Assembly (NCBI RefSeq): GCF_004114795.1
Contig: NZ_CP035311.1
Coordinates: 1,612,001-1,676,000 of the forward strand
Direction: 5' to 3'
Source of the DNA: Janthinobacterium sp. 17J80-10
GTDB taxonomy: Bacteria > Pseudomonadota > Gammaproteobacteria > Burkholderiales > Burkholderiaceae_D
Length of the DNA stretch: 64,000 nt
The stretch's first letter is position 1; each line of letters begins with the position of its first letter. Of the stretch, positions 54,684-62,660 are shown piece after piece. The notes beneath the pieces are model-generated. The model did not search any database, had not been told where the DNA came from, and saw only the letters and a program-made list of their open reading frames with translations. Both the position numbers and the translations under genes were made by a program.

Positions 54684-56492
54684 TTACGGCTGCAATACGT
54701 ATTTTCCAGGTGCGTTATAGAGAATCTTGTCAAAGGGCGGCGGGGAAATCCGCCTGGACGAGTGCCGGCGCAGCCAGCGCTCCCACTCTGGCCACCAGGA
54801 TCCTTCATGGCGTGGAGTGCGGGATTGCCAGATATCCGGGTCGATATAGGGATCCTGATGGTGACTGGTCGCCACCTGGTAGCTGCGGCGCGGTTGTCCC
54901 GGTGGCGAGACTACGCCGGCGTTGTGGCCGCCTGTGGTCAGCAGGAAGGTGACTTCGGTATCTGCCAATAAATGGATCTTGAAGGCTGAGCGCCATGGTG
55001 CGACGTGATCGGTCAGTGTGCCGACGGAAAAGATCGGCGCACGGATATCGGTCAGCGCAATTGGCTGGTCATCCACGCAATAGCTGCCTTCGGCCAGTTC
55101 ATTGTCGAGGAAGAGCTTGCGAAGGTATTCCGAATGCATGCGGAACGGCATGCGGGTGGCATCGCCATTCCACGCCATCAAGTCGTTCTCCGGTTCCGAG
55201 CGACCCAGCAGATACTGGTTCAGCCTGCGCGACCAGATCAGGTCGTTCGAGCGCATCAGCTGAAAGGCACCCGCCATCTGCTTGGTGTCCAGGTAACCCT
55301 GGTCCCACATGATCGCTTCCAGCAGGGTGATCTGGCTTTCATCAATGAACAGCGACAGTTCGCCAGGTTCCTTGAAATCCACTTGCGAGGCAAACAGCGT
55401 AATGCTGGCGAGGCGGCGGTCATGGTGGCGTGCCATTGCCGCAGCGGCAATCGATAAAAGTGTGCCGCCCAGGCAATAGCCGACGGCGTTGATGTGCGGC
55501 GCACCAGTCTGTTCAAGCGCCGCTTCCAGCGCATCCATCACGCCCAACTTGCGGTAATCCTCCAGCGACATGTCGCGATCCGAAGCCAGAGGATTTTTCC
55601 AGGAAATCATGAAGACCGTGTAGCCCTGGTCCAGCAGGTACTTGACCAGGGAATTTTTGGGCGACAGATCGAGAATGTAGTATTTCATGATCCACGCCGG
55701 CACGAACAGGATGGGCGTTTCATGCACTGTCTCGGTGGTCGGTTCGTAGCGGATCAGCTCGATCAAACGGTTGCGGAACACGACCTTGCCCGGCGTGACG
55801 GCAAGGTTCTGACCTACCTTGAAGCTTGACCTGGCTTGCGGATGCGTATCGTTGACGGTGTGTTCGATATCCTTCAGTGCATTCTGCAATCCCGCTACCA
55901 GGTTGCGTCCACCAGTATGCAAGGTTTCCTGCAGCACGACAGGATTGGTGAGAAGGAAGTTCGAAGGCGAATACATATCGAGAATCTGCCGCACCACGAA
56001 GTTGACGACTTCTTCGTGGTGCAGCGATACGCCTGAAACATCGGTGGTTGCGCGATGCCACCATTGCTGCGTCAGCAGAAATCCCTGAGAAATGACATTG
56101 AAGGGCCAGCGCCGCCATGCGGGATCCGCAAATCGCTTGTCTTGGGGCAGGGGCACGACCGAGGTTTGCGCGGCATGGGGATCGTCTTGCACAATTTCCA
56201 GTTCATATTCATTCCAGCGCCAGATTTTTCGGGCTGCTTCCGTCAGCAATTCCTGTTGCTTGGACGGTGAATACTGGACATGCATCAGCCAGTCGACATA
56301 CGCCATCCAGATCGACATCGGCGAGATATTGGCCGTCAGCTTGCCGATTCCCGCCTTCAGAATGCGGTCAAGATTGGCAGACGGTGCCTGGTTGTACGGC
56401 TCATGGTAAAAGGGAAAGTCGCGGTGCAGGGTCCCCAGCCACTGGCTGGCCATGCGCTCGACCCCTTCTGGAACGGTTGCGTGCTGGTCCAT
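54684..56492 (-). CDS. phaC: Class I poly(3-hydroxyalkanoate) synthase
   Basis: A 602-residue enzyme that polymerises hydroxyacyl-CoA to storage polyester. The lipase-like box is GYCLGG with the nucleophilic Cys; the catalytic Asp is in GTLTDHVAPW and the general-base His in LLTTGGHNAGVV. The N-terminal FNVISQGFLLTQQWW and TNPVVLQETLHTGGRNLVAGLQN are class I features. ATG 56492 follows GGAAAG; the upstream TTG is not needed. No phaA, phaB, phaR or phasin gene is adjacent, so it is probably an additional or orphan synthase. It converges with the protease gene, 23 bases apart. Confidence 0.92.
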   Translation of the reverse strand: MDQHATVPEGVERMASQWLGTLHRDFPFYHEPYNQAPSANLDRILKAGIGKLTANISPMSIWMAYVDWLMHVQYSPSKQQELLTEAARKIWRWNEYELEIVQDDPHAAQTSVVPLPQDKRFADPAWRRWPFNVISQGFLLTQQWWHRATTDVSGVSLHHEEVVNFVVRQILDMYSPSNFLLTNPVVLQETLHTGGRNLVAGLQNALKDIEHTVNDTHPQARSSFKVGQNLAVTPGKVVFRNRLIELIRYEPTTETVHETPILFVPAWIMKYYILDLSPKNSLVKYLLDQGYTVFMISWKNPLASDRDMSLEDYRKLGVMDALEAALEQTGAPHINAVGYCLGGTLLSIAAAAMARHHDRRLASITLFASQVDFKEPGELSLFIDESQITLLEAIMWDQGYLDTKQMAGAFQLMRSNDLIWSRRLNQYLLGRSEPENDLMAWNGDATRMPFRMHSEYLRKLFLDNELAEGSYCVDDQPIALTDIRAPIFSVGTLTDHVAPWRSAFKIHLLADTEVTFLLTTGGHNAGVVSPPGQPRRSYQVATSHHQDPYIDPDIWQSRTPRHEGSWWPEWERWLRRHSSRRISPPPFDKILYNAPGKYVLQP

Positions 56493-56629
56493 GGCGGTCG
56501 GTCTTTCCAAAAGTGATTGATTACACCTTAGTCAAGACTCAAATGGCCGTGTTTGAGCTTTGTCATCCATCCGCACAGGCGCTGCCTGCTTGCCGGATTT
56601 TGCGGATTATTGCATGAGGGAAATAAAGA
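56493..56629. other. Intergenic region upstream of phaC
   Basis: No gene or clear promoter is seen in this stretch. It should contain the phaC promoter, read on the minus strand, and the end of the small candidate gene next to it. Confidence 0.4.
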
Positions 56630-56803
56630 TCAATCCGGATCGTTCCAGGCTTCGCGGGGGGCCTGGGCGATATATGCCTGATCATGACAATAGACATTAT
56701 CGAGATCTTTATTTGTTACGCCATTCTCGGAGGCCGACCAGACGAGATAGAAGCTGGCCAGGGCAAGCATCAGGATGACCATGACTGTCACGACAAAAAG
56801 CAT
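56630..56803 (-). CDS. Candidate 57-residue single-span membrane protein
   Basis: The frame codes for MLFVVTVMVILMLALASFYLV as one membrane segment, then a hydrophilic tail with SASENGVTNKDLDN and ending REAWNDPD. ATG 56803 has GGA 6 bases upstream. The clean membrane segment and hydrophilic tail suggest a real gene, but I recognise no family and no conservation can be checked here. Confidence 0.45.
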   Translation of the reverse strand: MLFVVTVMVILMLALASFYLVWSASENGVTNKDLDNVYCHDQAYIAQAPREAWNDPD

Positions 56804-57072
56804 TTGTTTTCCATCGTTATTGCGATAGGCGATTGTAGATCGAAATTTATTCTCAGTGGAATGATTTTTTAAAAGAAGCTTTCCTTACTGCAATTTAATG
56901 GAACCAAGGTTTATTTTCATTGGATCGATCGCTTCATGAGGGGCATCAACCCGCTTGTCACCATCCTGCTCCTAAGATGAATTTTTGTGCATGCGCTGCC
57001 TTGCGTGCCAGTTTTGCGCAAGGCAACGTGCTCCTCTTGCCCATGTCTTCCTTTCGTCATCCTGTGTCGTTG

Positions 57073-57993
57073 ATGAAATCGGGATGGCGGTTTGCCTGTC
57101 GAATGCTGCTGGCTGCCGTCTTTTTCGCTTTGTTGCCTGGATTGCCAGGCTGCGGCGGGGGGGCGTCAACTGCCCCGGTGCCACTTGCCGCACTGGATGG
57201 CACGGCGGCGGCGAATCCAGTTGCCACGACGACCACGGCCGCGACGACCACGACCACGATCACTACAACGGCCACGACCACGACGCTGCCCGTCGCATTC
57301 GGCGAAGGGACACGGCAAACCTGGGAAAGCGCCTGGGTTTTCTTCCCTGGCATGGCGACGCGCATCCGCCTGCGCGATATACCGAACGGCCAGACTTACC
57401 CGGTGCTGATCTTCATGCATGGGTGCGCAGGCATGGCATCGCAGGAACATACAAACTGGGGCAGCCTGTTGGCCTCACTGGGCATGGTGGTCGTGATGCC
57501 AGACAGCTTTGCCAGGTCCGGACGCCCGGTCAACTGCGACGATTTGACGGAAGGCGGCGGTCCTTATCCGCAGGTGCATGAGATGCGTCTTGAGGAAATC
57601 GCCTATGCCAGTCAACAGATCCGGATGCAAACCTGGTATGACGGCAAACATCTCCTGCTGATGGGCTATAGCGAGGGTGCCATCGCAGCGGTGCGCACCC
57701 CTCTGGCCGGATTTCGCGGGGTCATTGCAACCTCCTGGACTTGTACGCACTGGAACGTGCCCGCGTTGCATGGCATTTACCTGCCGCTCGACACGCCCAT
57801 ACTGACACTTCGCCATGAGGACGACTCCTGGTTTCCCAGCGCTGCCCTTGATGGCAATTGTGCAGATCACATGGCCGGCCGGCCGGATGCAACCAGCCTT
57901 GTCGTGCCTGGTTTGGGGCATGGCACGTTCCATGATGCCTCGGCGCGGGAGGCCGTTATCGCCTTCGTGCAGCACTTGCTGGATATTCCTTGA
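57073..57993 (+). CDS. Alpha/beta-hydrolase lipoprotein with Thr-rich linker
   Basis: A 306-residue protein. The N-terminal signal ends in LPGLPGC (Cys near 27), a lipobox. A Thr-rich linker made of ACG/ACC codons follows (about residues 57-74). The hydrolase part has the oxyanion region FMHGCAGMA, the nucleophile elbow GYSEGA, the acid in RHEDDSW and the base in GLGHGTF, as in dienelactone-hydrolase-like enzymes. The substrate is unknown; it would act on the periplasmic or outer side. ATG 57073 gives the best signal length; ATG 57043 is in frame. The Thr-rich linker resembles O-glycosylated segments, an inference. Confidence 0.8.
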   Translation: MKSGWRFACRMLLAAVFFALLPGLPGCGGGASTAPVPLAALDGTAAANPVATTTTAATTTTTITTTATTTTLPVAFGEGTRQTWESAWVFFPGMATRIRLRDIPNGQTYPVLIFMHGCAGMASQEHTNWGSLLASLGMVVVMPDSFARSGRPVNCDDLTEGGGPYPQVHEMRLEEIAYASQQIRMQTWYDGKHLLLMGYSEGAIAAVRTPLAGFRGVIATSWTCTHWNVPALHGIYLPLDTPILTLRHEDDSWFPSAALDGNCADHMAGRPDATSLVVPGLGHGTFHDASAREAVIAFVQHLLDIP

Positions 57994-58112
57994 GCATTCT
58001 TTCGCGGCGCTTGCCAGTACCGGGAGTAATCATTGATCAGCCGCAACGATGGATTAGCGCTCGCTTTTATTCTTTCCCTGTGTAGTTCGATGTAAAACTC
58101 GGGAGGATAGCG

Positions 58113-58376
58113 ATGCTGAACGATCATGTAAGCAATGAACTTGGCCTTGAAGGCGTGGCGTTTACGGTTGCAGAAGGTTTTTCCCGGCGCAAGTGCATCG
58201 TTCTTCGGCAGGCGTTGTATCTATTGTCTGAAGATGCCGATCCTCAGGACCTGGCGGCAATTTACAGGCGCCACGAGTATCGCATCCAGCAGGTCGCCCG
58301 ACGCTTGCTCAACTCTGGCCAGGCCGACAAGCCGCTGGTCATCGGTCCCTGGTCGTTCCGGCCGCACGCCGCGTGA
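58113..58376 (+). CDS. Small DUF1488-like protein
   Basis: An 87-residue protein with a strong ribosome site, GGAGG. The segment VAFTVAEGFSRRKCIVLRQALYLLSEDA followed by DLAAIYRRHEYRIQQVARRLLNSG fits the short strand-then-helix pattern of DUF1488 proteins, a tentative match from memory. No signal or membrane segment is present. Function is unknown. It lies between an envelope hydrolase and a beta-helix protein. Confidence 0.65.
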   Translation: MLNDHVSNELGLEGVAFTVAEGFSRRKCIVLRQALYLLSEDADPQDLAAIYRRHEYRIQQVARRLLNSGQADKPLVIGPWSFRPHAA

Positions 58377-58495
58377 TTCCACAGCAAAAGCGTATTGCAA
58401 TTTTGCCAGCAAGGCGTTGATCCTTTACACTGTGCTCCGGATCTGGGGGTGCTTTCGTGCCCCTTGCTTGCAATGCCAGGGAGCTTCGACGCAAT

Positions 58496-60001
58496 ATGCC
58501 TGCCGTACAATTTATTACCCGCAAGCGGCTCTTTTGGGCTTGCGTCATGCTTCTGACCTTGCTGGTGCTGGCATTGGCGGTAGTCCTAAATCACCTGGAA
58601 GTTGCCCCGCGCAGCCTGGGGCCCTATCTGGAGCGGCGTTCGCTTGGCCACAATCCCCTTATTGAGGATTTCGGCAGTTGGAGCAAGCGCGCACTGGTGT
58701 CGCTTGATCGCGGCGAGCAGCTCCCATTCGCGCTGCCACCGCTCAAACTTGGCGCGCAAGCTGTGCCAGCGCAAACCGGTAACGCCCGTTTGCCGCGGGA
58801 TGGTGCAGCAGGCCAGGTAGTATTCGTCGATTCGGCCGTCGCCGCGCGCAATGCCATTCAGGCAGCAAGTCCCGGTGATGTCATTACCTTCCTGCCCGGC
58901 AGATATTTTTTCAATGGCCGTTCCGTTGACGCGACCCGGCCCGGCAACGCTACCGGCGCAATTACAGTCCGCGCGCAGCAGCCCGGCACTGTCACCCTGC
59001 TGTTCGACCTTACCGAAGGGTTCCGGGTATCGGCGCCATACTGGATATTTGAGAATCTGGCGATCAAGGGCGTTTGCCCTGAGCATACCAATTGCGAACA
59101 TGCTTTCCATGTCACGACACAGGCGGCATATTTCATGGCGCGCAACAATGTCATCACCGATTTCAATGCGCATTTCAAGGTCAATGGCGATGGCACGCAT
59201 TATCCCGACCACGGCATTATTGAAGCCAACACCCTGAGCAATACCAGCGTGCGTCAGACCGCCAATCCAGTGACACCGATCGATATTGTTGGCGCCAATG
59301 ACTGGATCATCCGCGGGAATCTGATTAGCGACTTCGTCAAGGGAGATGGCAATCGCGTCAGCTACGGCGCCTTTGCCAAGGGAGCCGGCCGCGGCAATCG
59401 CTTCGAGCGCAATATCGTCTTGTGCGAACGGGCGCTGCGCGGCGCTCCAGGGCAGCGCGTCGGCTTGTCGCTCGGCGGCGGCGGCACCGGCAGCATGTAC
59501 TGCCGCGACCGCAAGTGCCTGACCGAGCAGGACGGTGGCAGCATCGAGGCCAACCTGATTGCTTTCTGTTCGGACGATGGCATTTATCTCAACCGCGCTG
59601 CGGCCAGCCGGGTGGCACACAATACGCTGATCGATACTGCAGGCATTACCGTAGGGTTTGCCGTCAGTAGCGCCGATATCGAGGGAAACCTGCTTGATAG
59701 CATTATCCGCAGCCGCGATGATGGGGTCATACGCGCTACCGACAATGTAACATCCGCATTGTTGCGCAACTATGCCGGTTGGCACGCAGTACGCGACCTT
59801 TTCGTGCAGCCTGCAATGTTCGACTTTGCTTGGCGCGCAGCGCCACCCCTGCGAAAAGCGGGCAGTGTTCCGCCACTTGGCTTATGCGGGGATTTGCGGA
59901 ATACGCCATCAGTGTACGGCGCATTCGACGATTTTTCCGCGTGTCTGGCAATTCCTGGCCCTGCCGGCAGCCATCCGGTTGCGGTGGCAGGGCCGCGCTG
60001 A
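58496..60001 (+). CDS. Membrane-anchored parallel beta-helix protein
   Basis: A 501-residue protein. A single N-terminal membrane segment (LFWACVMLLTLLVLALAVVL, about residues 13-32) is followed by a right-handed beta-helix. It starts with VVFVDSAVAARNAIQAASPGDVITFLPGRYFF, a common opening in PL6/chondroitinase-B-like and related helix proteins. Repeating NxI/V strands follow (NNVITDFN, GIIEANTLSN, WIIRGNLISD, GSIEANLIAF). Several cysteines may form disulfides. A carbohydrate-binding or lyase role is likely, but no catalytic set is recognised. ATG 58496 is chosen; a GTG at 58457 is in frame. Confidence 0.75.
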   Translation: MPAVQFITRKRLFWACVMLLTLLVLALAVVLNHLEVAPRSLGPYLERRSLGHNPLIEDFGSWSKRALVSLDRGEQLPFALPPLKLGAQAVPAQTGNARLPRDGAAGQVVFVDSAVAARNAIQAASPGDVITFLPGRYFFNGRSVDATRPGNATGAITVRAQQPGTVTLLFDLTEGFRVSAPYWIFENLAIKGVCPEHTNCEHAFHVTTQAAYFMARNNVITDFNAHFKVNGDGTHYPDHGIIEANTLSNTSVRQTANPVTPIDIVGANDWIIRGNLISDFVKGDGNRVSYGAFAKGAGRGNRFERNIVLCERALRGAPGQRVGLSLGGGGTGSMYCRDRKCLTEQDGGSIEANLIAFCSDDGIYLNRAAASRVAHNTLIDTAGITVGFAVSSADIEGNLLDSIIRSRDDGVIRATDNVTSALLRNYAGWHAVRDLFVQPAMFDFAWRAAPPLRKAGSVPPLGLCGDLRNTPSVYGAFDDFSACLAIPGPAGSHPVAVAGPR

Positions 60002-60028
60002 CTTGTGCACACAAACAGTGAACAAGTC

Positions 60029-60037
60029 TGTGGATAA
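60029..60037 (-). promoter_or_regulatory. Perfect DnaA box
   Basis: TGTGGATAA is the exact complement of the DnaA consensus TTATCCACA. It lies just after the beta-helix gene and is a single site with no neighbours within 1 kb. Confidence 0.5.
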
Positions 60038-60106
60038 GCGGGTAGAAAATTTCTTAAGTGAATGATTCTAAAGGTTTATTTCCCGCTGGTAAAAAACAGG
60101 GCGAGC

Positions 60107-60424
60107 TTAACGTAGTCTCTGGAGCAAGACCTGCGTTTGCAGTTCGCTGATGGCAAAACAGGCCTGTTGCCAGGAAAGGCGCAATTCCTGCAATGAATCG
60201 GCCATCATTTCGAATGCCTGGATGGCGGCCTGTTGAGGCGTGGCACGAGAACGCGCTGCCTCAATGCGGCCAAGGAGCCTTTCCAGGCTGTTGCGCCTTT
60301 CCGGCGGTGCCGCGTCGACGGCGTTTTGTAACAAGCGGGTACGCAGGGCTTCGAAGGCCTCCGGGTCGTCCTGATGCAACTTCAGCAACATGTCGAAGTC
60401 CGGGATAGGAAAGGAAAATGGCAT
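60107..60424 (-). CDS. DUF3135 family protein
   Basis: A 105-residue helical protein. The N-terminal FPIPDFDMLLKLHQDDPEAFEALRTRLLQNAVDAAP and RRNSLERLLGRIEAARSRATPQQAAIQAFEMMADSL match the DUF3135 pattern, as I recall it. Function is unknown. ATG 60424 follows AGGAAG; a longer frame to 60460 lacks a ribosome site. Confidence 0.8.
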   Translation of the reverse strand: MPFSFPIPDFDMLLKLHQDDPEAFEALRTRLLQNAVDAAPPERRNSLERLLGRIEAARSRATPQQAAIQAFEMMADSLQELRLSWQQACFAISELQTQVLLQRLR

Positions 60425-60595
60425 GGCGCTTCCTGATCGGCGTTGTGAGTCCTTTGACAATAAAGCCTCGACCGGTGTGCCACTTGTAATTTATCAACGG
60501 AATTGCATGCCCTCGCAGGGGTTCCGCAAACAAATTGTTTGAGTGCTTTCCTTTTCAGATTTTCGGTTGCTTGCAAGCCCTTGTGCAAATGAAAT

Positions 60596-60811
60596 TTAAC
60601 ATTGGCAACCAAAAATCAAGCGGCGCTCCCTGGCACGCTCGTTGTCTTCAAACATTGCTTCCCTGCATTCCGTGCTGCAATACGTGCGGTGGGATTGCAG
60701 CGGCTTATTGCAATACCAGCAATGCGATTTTGCTGTGTTTTCACTCTTGCCTGCCTGGGTAAACACGTAACGTTCAGAACCGCTAGGAGTGGATGAGCTA
60801 ACGACATGCAT
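60596..60811 (-). CDS. Small zinc-ribbon protein
   Basis: A 71-residue protein with a very good ribosome site AAGGAG. The C-terminal part has CWYCNKPL, then HRTYCSTECREAMFEDNERARERR, a treble-clef-like Cys pattern (CxxC...CxxxC), and ends FGCQC. Such small proteins bind zinc; their function is unknown. The region upstream is AT-rich. Confidence 0.75.
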   Translation of the reverse strand: MHVVSSSTPSGSERYVFTQAGKSENTAKSHCWYCNKPLQSHRTYCSTECREAMFEDNERARERRLIFGCQC

Positions 60812-61092
60812 TTTTGTCTCCTTAATTTTAATCAGTACACAACTTGTAATTGGTTGATCAAGATTAATTCTCCGGCGACAGAAGACTGTGAGAAAAATCA
60901 AAGGAACAAAGGGCAGATTATTGCTGAAGAGTTATTTTTTGGCGGAAACAGGACTAAATTCAAGAAAGGGCAGAAACAATGGTGCAAACATGCGAAAAGA
61001 TGTTGCAATTAAACATTAGTTTGCTAAATATTAATGTTTTTAGTCTGGTTACGACCTACAATAAATCTACAAACTTAATTGCTGGAGGCAGC
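60812..61092. other. AT-rich intergenic region
   Basis: These 281 bases hold no gene I can support. The AT content is clearly higher than the surroundings, fitting promoters for the flanking small divergent genes, but no clear -35/-10 pair was found. Confidence 0.4.
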
Positions 61093-61233
61093 ATGGATAC
61101 AATTCAACAGGCGGATGAGCCGCGCTGGCGCAAGCTGGAGGCTGCAAAAAGCCATACCCGAAAAGTGGCATTTACGATAATGGGACTTGCCTTGACGTCT
61201 CTGTTCGTTGCAATTACGGCGTCGGCTGCCTGA
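61093..61233 (+). CDS. 46-residue single-span membrane protein
   Basis: A short gene with a strong ribosome site (GGAGG, 6 bases before ATG). The hydrophilic start MDTIQQADEPRWRKLEAAKSH is followed by one membrane segment, VAFTIMGLALTSLFVAITASA, near the C-terminus, so the protein is probably tail-anchored. I do not recognise a family. Confidence 0.6.
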   Translation: MDTIQQADEPRWRKLEAAKSHTRKVAFTIMGLALTSLFVAITASAA

Positions 61234-61281
61234 GCCAACCTGGAATACGCAATCGGGTGAGAGTGCTGGAGAGGGGATTGG

Positions 61282-61512
61282 TTACGGCTTTTCTGCTTCT
61301 TTTGCAGACGGACGGCTGTTCAGCTCAGCACGGATGAGTTGTGCTTCCTTGCCGGCTTTTTCAAGCTGTTCGATCAATTGCGGGATATCGTCAGGATGGA
61401 CCGTAATGATCGCGACTTCCTGATTGTAATTTTCCTGCTTCATGCGAACGTGTCCCAGGCGTCCGGTAGAAACGTCGACAGAATCTCTTAATTCAAAAAT
61501 GGTGTTGCTCAT
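61282..61512 (-). CDS. Small hypothetical protein
   Basis: A 76-residue protein of unknown function. The first half is predicted beta-rich (TIFELRDSVDVSTGRLGHVRMKQENYNQEVAIITVHP) and a C-terminal helix follows (DIPQLIEQLEKAGKEAQLIRAEL). It is acidic and soluble. No strong ribosome site is seen before ATG 61512, but the composition is coding-like. Confidence 0.6.
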   Translation of the reverse strand: MSNTIFELRDSVDVSTGRLGHVRMKQENYNQEVAIITVHPDDIPQLIEQLEKAGKEAQLIRAELNSRPSAKEAEKP

Positions 61513-61712
61513 GATACGTATCGGGCGGCAATGGTGATTACACCTATTCTACTGTAAATTCCGACAGTAAATCGTTGTAATCGGGATGTTGCGAATTTCC
61601 ACAAAATATGAACCATCCCGGCTGTTTGTGCAAGCCGGAGCTGCACTGCCTGATTTTTCATCGCCGCCTAAATATCCTTTTAAAACAAAAGCTTAACGCC
61701 TGTCTCCGGTAC

Positions 61713-61753
61713 TTGTCCACAGTATTGTCCACGCTTAGTGTGGGTAATCCACA
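61713..61753 (+). promoter_or_regulatory. Cluster of three DnaA-box-like 9-mers
   Basis: TTGTCCACA (61713-61721), TTGTCCACG (61725-61733) and TAATCCACA (61745-61753) lie in the same orientation within 41 bases. They differ from TTATCCACA at one, two and one positions. They sit between thyA and a small gene. Confidence 0.45.
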
Positions 61754-61778
61754 GGCCGGAACCAGCTGACTTGCCTCT

Positions 61779-62573
61779 TTATACGGCCACCGGGGCCTTG
61801 ATCCCCGGATGCGACTGGTACCCGACAATGTCAAAATCCTCGAAACGGTAGTCAAAGATCGATTCTGGCTTGCGTGCAATGCGCAATGTTGGCAGCGGGA
61901 AGCTCGTTCGCGAAAGCTGTTCAGCCACCTGGTCCATGTGGTTGGAATACAAGTGGCAGTCGCCGCCGGTCCAGATGAAGTCGCCTACCTCCAGGCCAGC
62001 CTGCTGCGCCATCATGTGGGTCAAGAGGGCGTAGGAGGCGATGTTGAAAGGCACGCCCAGGAAGATGTCGGCACTACGCTGGTACAGCTGGCATGACAGC
62101 TTGCCGTCGGCGACATAGAACTGGAAGAAGGCATGGCAGGGCGGCAGTTTCATCTGTGGGATGTCGGCCACGTTCCAGGCCGAGACAATCATGCGGCGCG
62201 AATCCGGGTTGTTCTTGATCTGTTCAAGCACCTGGGCGATCTGGTCGATGTGCTGGCCGTTCGGCGCCGGCCAGGAGCGCCACTGGTAGCCGTAGATCGG
62301 CCCGAGGTTGCCTTCGGCATCGGCCCACTCATCCCAGATCGAGACGCCATTATCCTTCAGGTACCTGGTGTTGGTGGAGCCGGCGAGGAACCAGATCAGC
62401 TCGTGGATGATCGACTTCAGGTGCAGCTTCTTGGTCGTCACCAGCGGGAAGCCTTCCTGCAAATTGAAACGCATCTGGTAACCGAACACCGAACGGGTCC
62501 CGGTGCCGGTGCGGTCGGTTTTTACGGTGCCATGTTGCTGCACATGGCGCATGAAGTCGAGGTATTGGCGCAT
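61779..62573 (-). CDS. thyA: Thymidylate synthase
   Basis: A 264-residue enzyme that methylates dUMP to dTMP with methylenetetrahydrofolate. [28 protein letters not shown] opens the conserved core. The catalytic Cys is in [12 protein letters not shown], and [29 protein letters not shown] and the dUMP-binding [15 protein letters not shown] follow. It ends at PVAV. The gene is on the minus strand, following an ABC exporter gene 88 bases upstream on the same strand. Confidence 0.97.
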   Translation of the reverse strand: MRQYLDFMRHVQQHGTVKTDRTGTGTRSVFGYQMRFNLQEGFPLVTTKKLHLKSIIHELIWFLAGSTNTRYLKDNGVSIWDEWADAEGNLGPIYGYQWRSWPAPNGQHIDQIAQVLEQIKNNPDSRRMIVSAWNVADIPQMKLPPCHAFFQFYVADGKLSCQLYQRSADIFLGVPFNIASYALLTHMMAQQAGLEVGDFIWTGGDCHLYSNHMDQVAEQLSRTSFPLPTLRIARKPESIFDYRFEDFDIVGYQSHPGIKAPVAV

Positions 62574-62660
62574 GGATGAATCTCGGTTGGCATTTTAGCT
62601 GGCGGACTTGGCCCGCTATATTGCCTGCCATTGTAGCGTAACTGCGATGACGCCCGCCGT

